Assembly: GCA_947454665.1 (NCBI GenBank)
Contig: CANGMU010000119.1
Coordinates: forward strand, 1 to 7,081
DNA: 7,081 nucleotides
Source of the DNA: Pseudomonadota bacterium
Lineage (GTDB): Bacteria; Pseudomonadota; Gammaproteobacteria; Steroidobacterales; Steroidobacteraceae
Direction: 5' to 3'
Shown: one piece after another, positions 6,986-7,081 of the stretch
Layout of the letters: every line of letters starts with the position of its first letter
Numbering within the stretch: position 1 is the stretch's first letter
Program-made: the position numbers and the translations under genes
The notes under the pieces: model-generated
The model's database searches: none
What the model was told of the DNA's origin: nothing
Seen by the model: the letters and a program-made list of their open reading frames with translations, nothing else

Positions 6986-7081
6986 TCACACCAGCAACTG
7001 GCCGGAAATGAAGCGCCTCGCCTCCTCGGTCTGTGGATTGTTGATAACGTCCCTGGCCGTCCCGCTTTCGATGACGCTGCC
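6986..7081 (-). CDS. tupC: ABC transporter ATP-binding protein, C-terminal 31 residues (partial; probable tungstate importer ATPase)
   Basis: Reading leftward from the right edge, the frame gives 31 residues, GSVIESGTARDVINNPQTEE followed by ARRFISGQLLV, then TGA at 6988-6986. The pattern 'G-x-x-x-E-x-G ... V-x-x-N-P-x-x-x-x-x-R-x-F-x-x-G' is the standard C-terminal end of importer ATPases after the H-loop. Walker and signature motifs lie outside the window. The stop is 13 nt before the tupA ATG (7 nt if tupA uses the upstream GTG), so the two genes are surely co-transcribed. The TupC assignment rests on this adjacency and not on the short sequence itself. In the best known tungstate loci the order is tupA-tupB-tupC, whereas here the ATPase precedes tupA. 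Confidence 0.75.
   Translation of the reverse strand, partial: GSVIESGTARDVINNPQTEEARRFISGQLLV

Noticed and set aside
6265..7011. A 248-codon plus-strand frame antisense to tupA
   Set aside because: It has no recognisable motif, and the opposite strand encodes a clear signal peptide and tungstate-binding signatures.
1..7081. tRNA, rRNA, CRISPR array, insertion sequence or phage features
   Set aside because: Nothing resembling tRNA arms, repeat-spacer arrays, transposase genes or terminal repeats was seen. Nearly all the sequence is accounted for by recognised coding genes.

Overview
The window is high-GC, densely coded proteobacterial DNA. The gene content (a soluble NAD-dependent Fds-type formate dehydrogenase, a TupA-type tungstate-binding protein and MarR-family aromatic-catabolism-type regulators) suggests a betaproteobacterium. 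That placement is an inference from gene families and general appearance, not from a marker gene.

Most of the window is one leftward (minus-strand) gene train. Entering at the right edge are the last 31 codons of an ABC transporter ATPase, followed within 13 nt by tupA, a periplasmic tungstate-binding protein. After a 118-nt gap carrying two short inverted repeats come fdsG, fdsB, fdsA and fdsD. These encode the gamma, beta, alpha and delta components of a cytosolic molybdenum- or tungsten-dependent NAD+-reducing formate dehydrogenase. The four fds genes are tightly coupled: a TGATG junction for G/B, a 15-nt gap with a strong ribosome binding site for B/A, and an ATGA overlap for A/D. All expected cofactor-binding cysteines are visible. 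The fdsC (fdhD) chaperone gene usually found between fdsA and fdsD is absent from this window.

The left 0.9 kb holds two divergent MarR-family regulators. One is truncated by the left edge and reads leftward. The other is a complete HpaR-type regulator reading rightward, which ends only 7 nt from the end of fdsD in convergent orientation. The 132-nt space between the two regulators contains back-to-back -35-like hexamers embedded in a palindrome.

How the genes fit together: the transporter would supply oxyanion (tungstate, possibly molybdate) for the bis-MGD cofactor of FdsA. FdsA oxidises formate and passes electrons through its iron-sulfur chain to FdsG/FdsB, where FMN reduces NAD+. The tungstate-importer/formate-dehydrogenase linkage is the most interesting biological point. 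I see no wholly new system, mobile element, CRISPR array or RNA gene.
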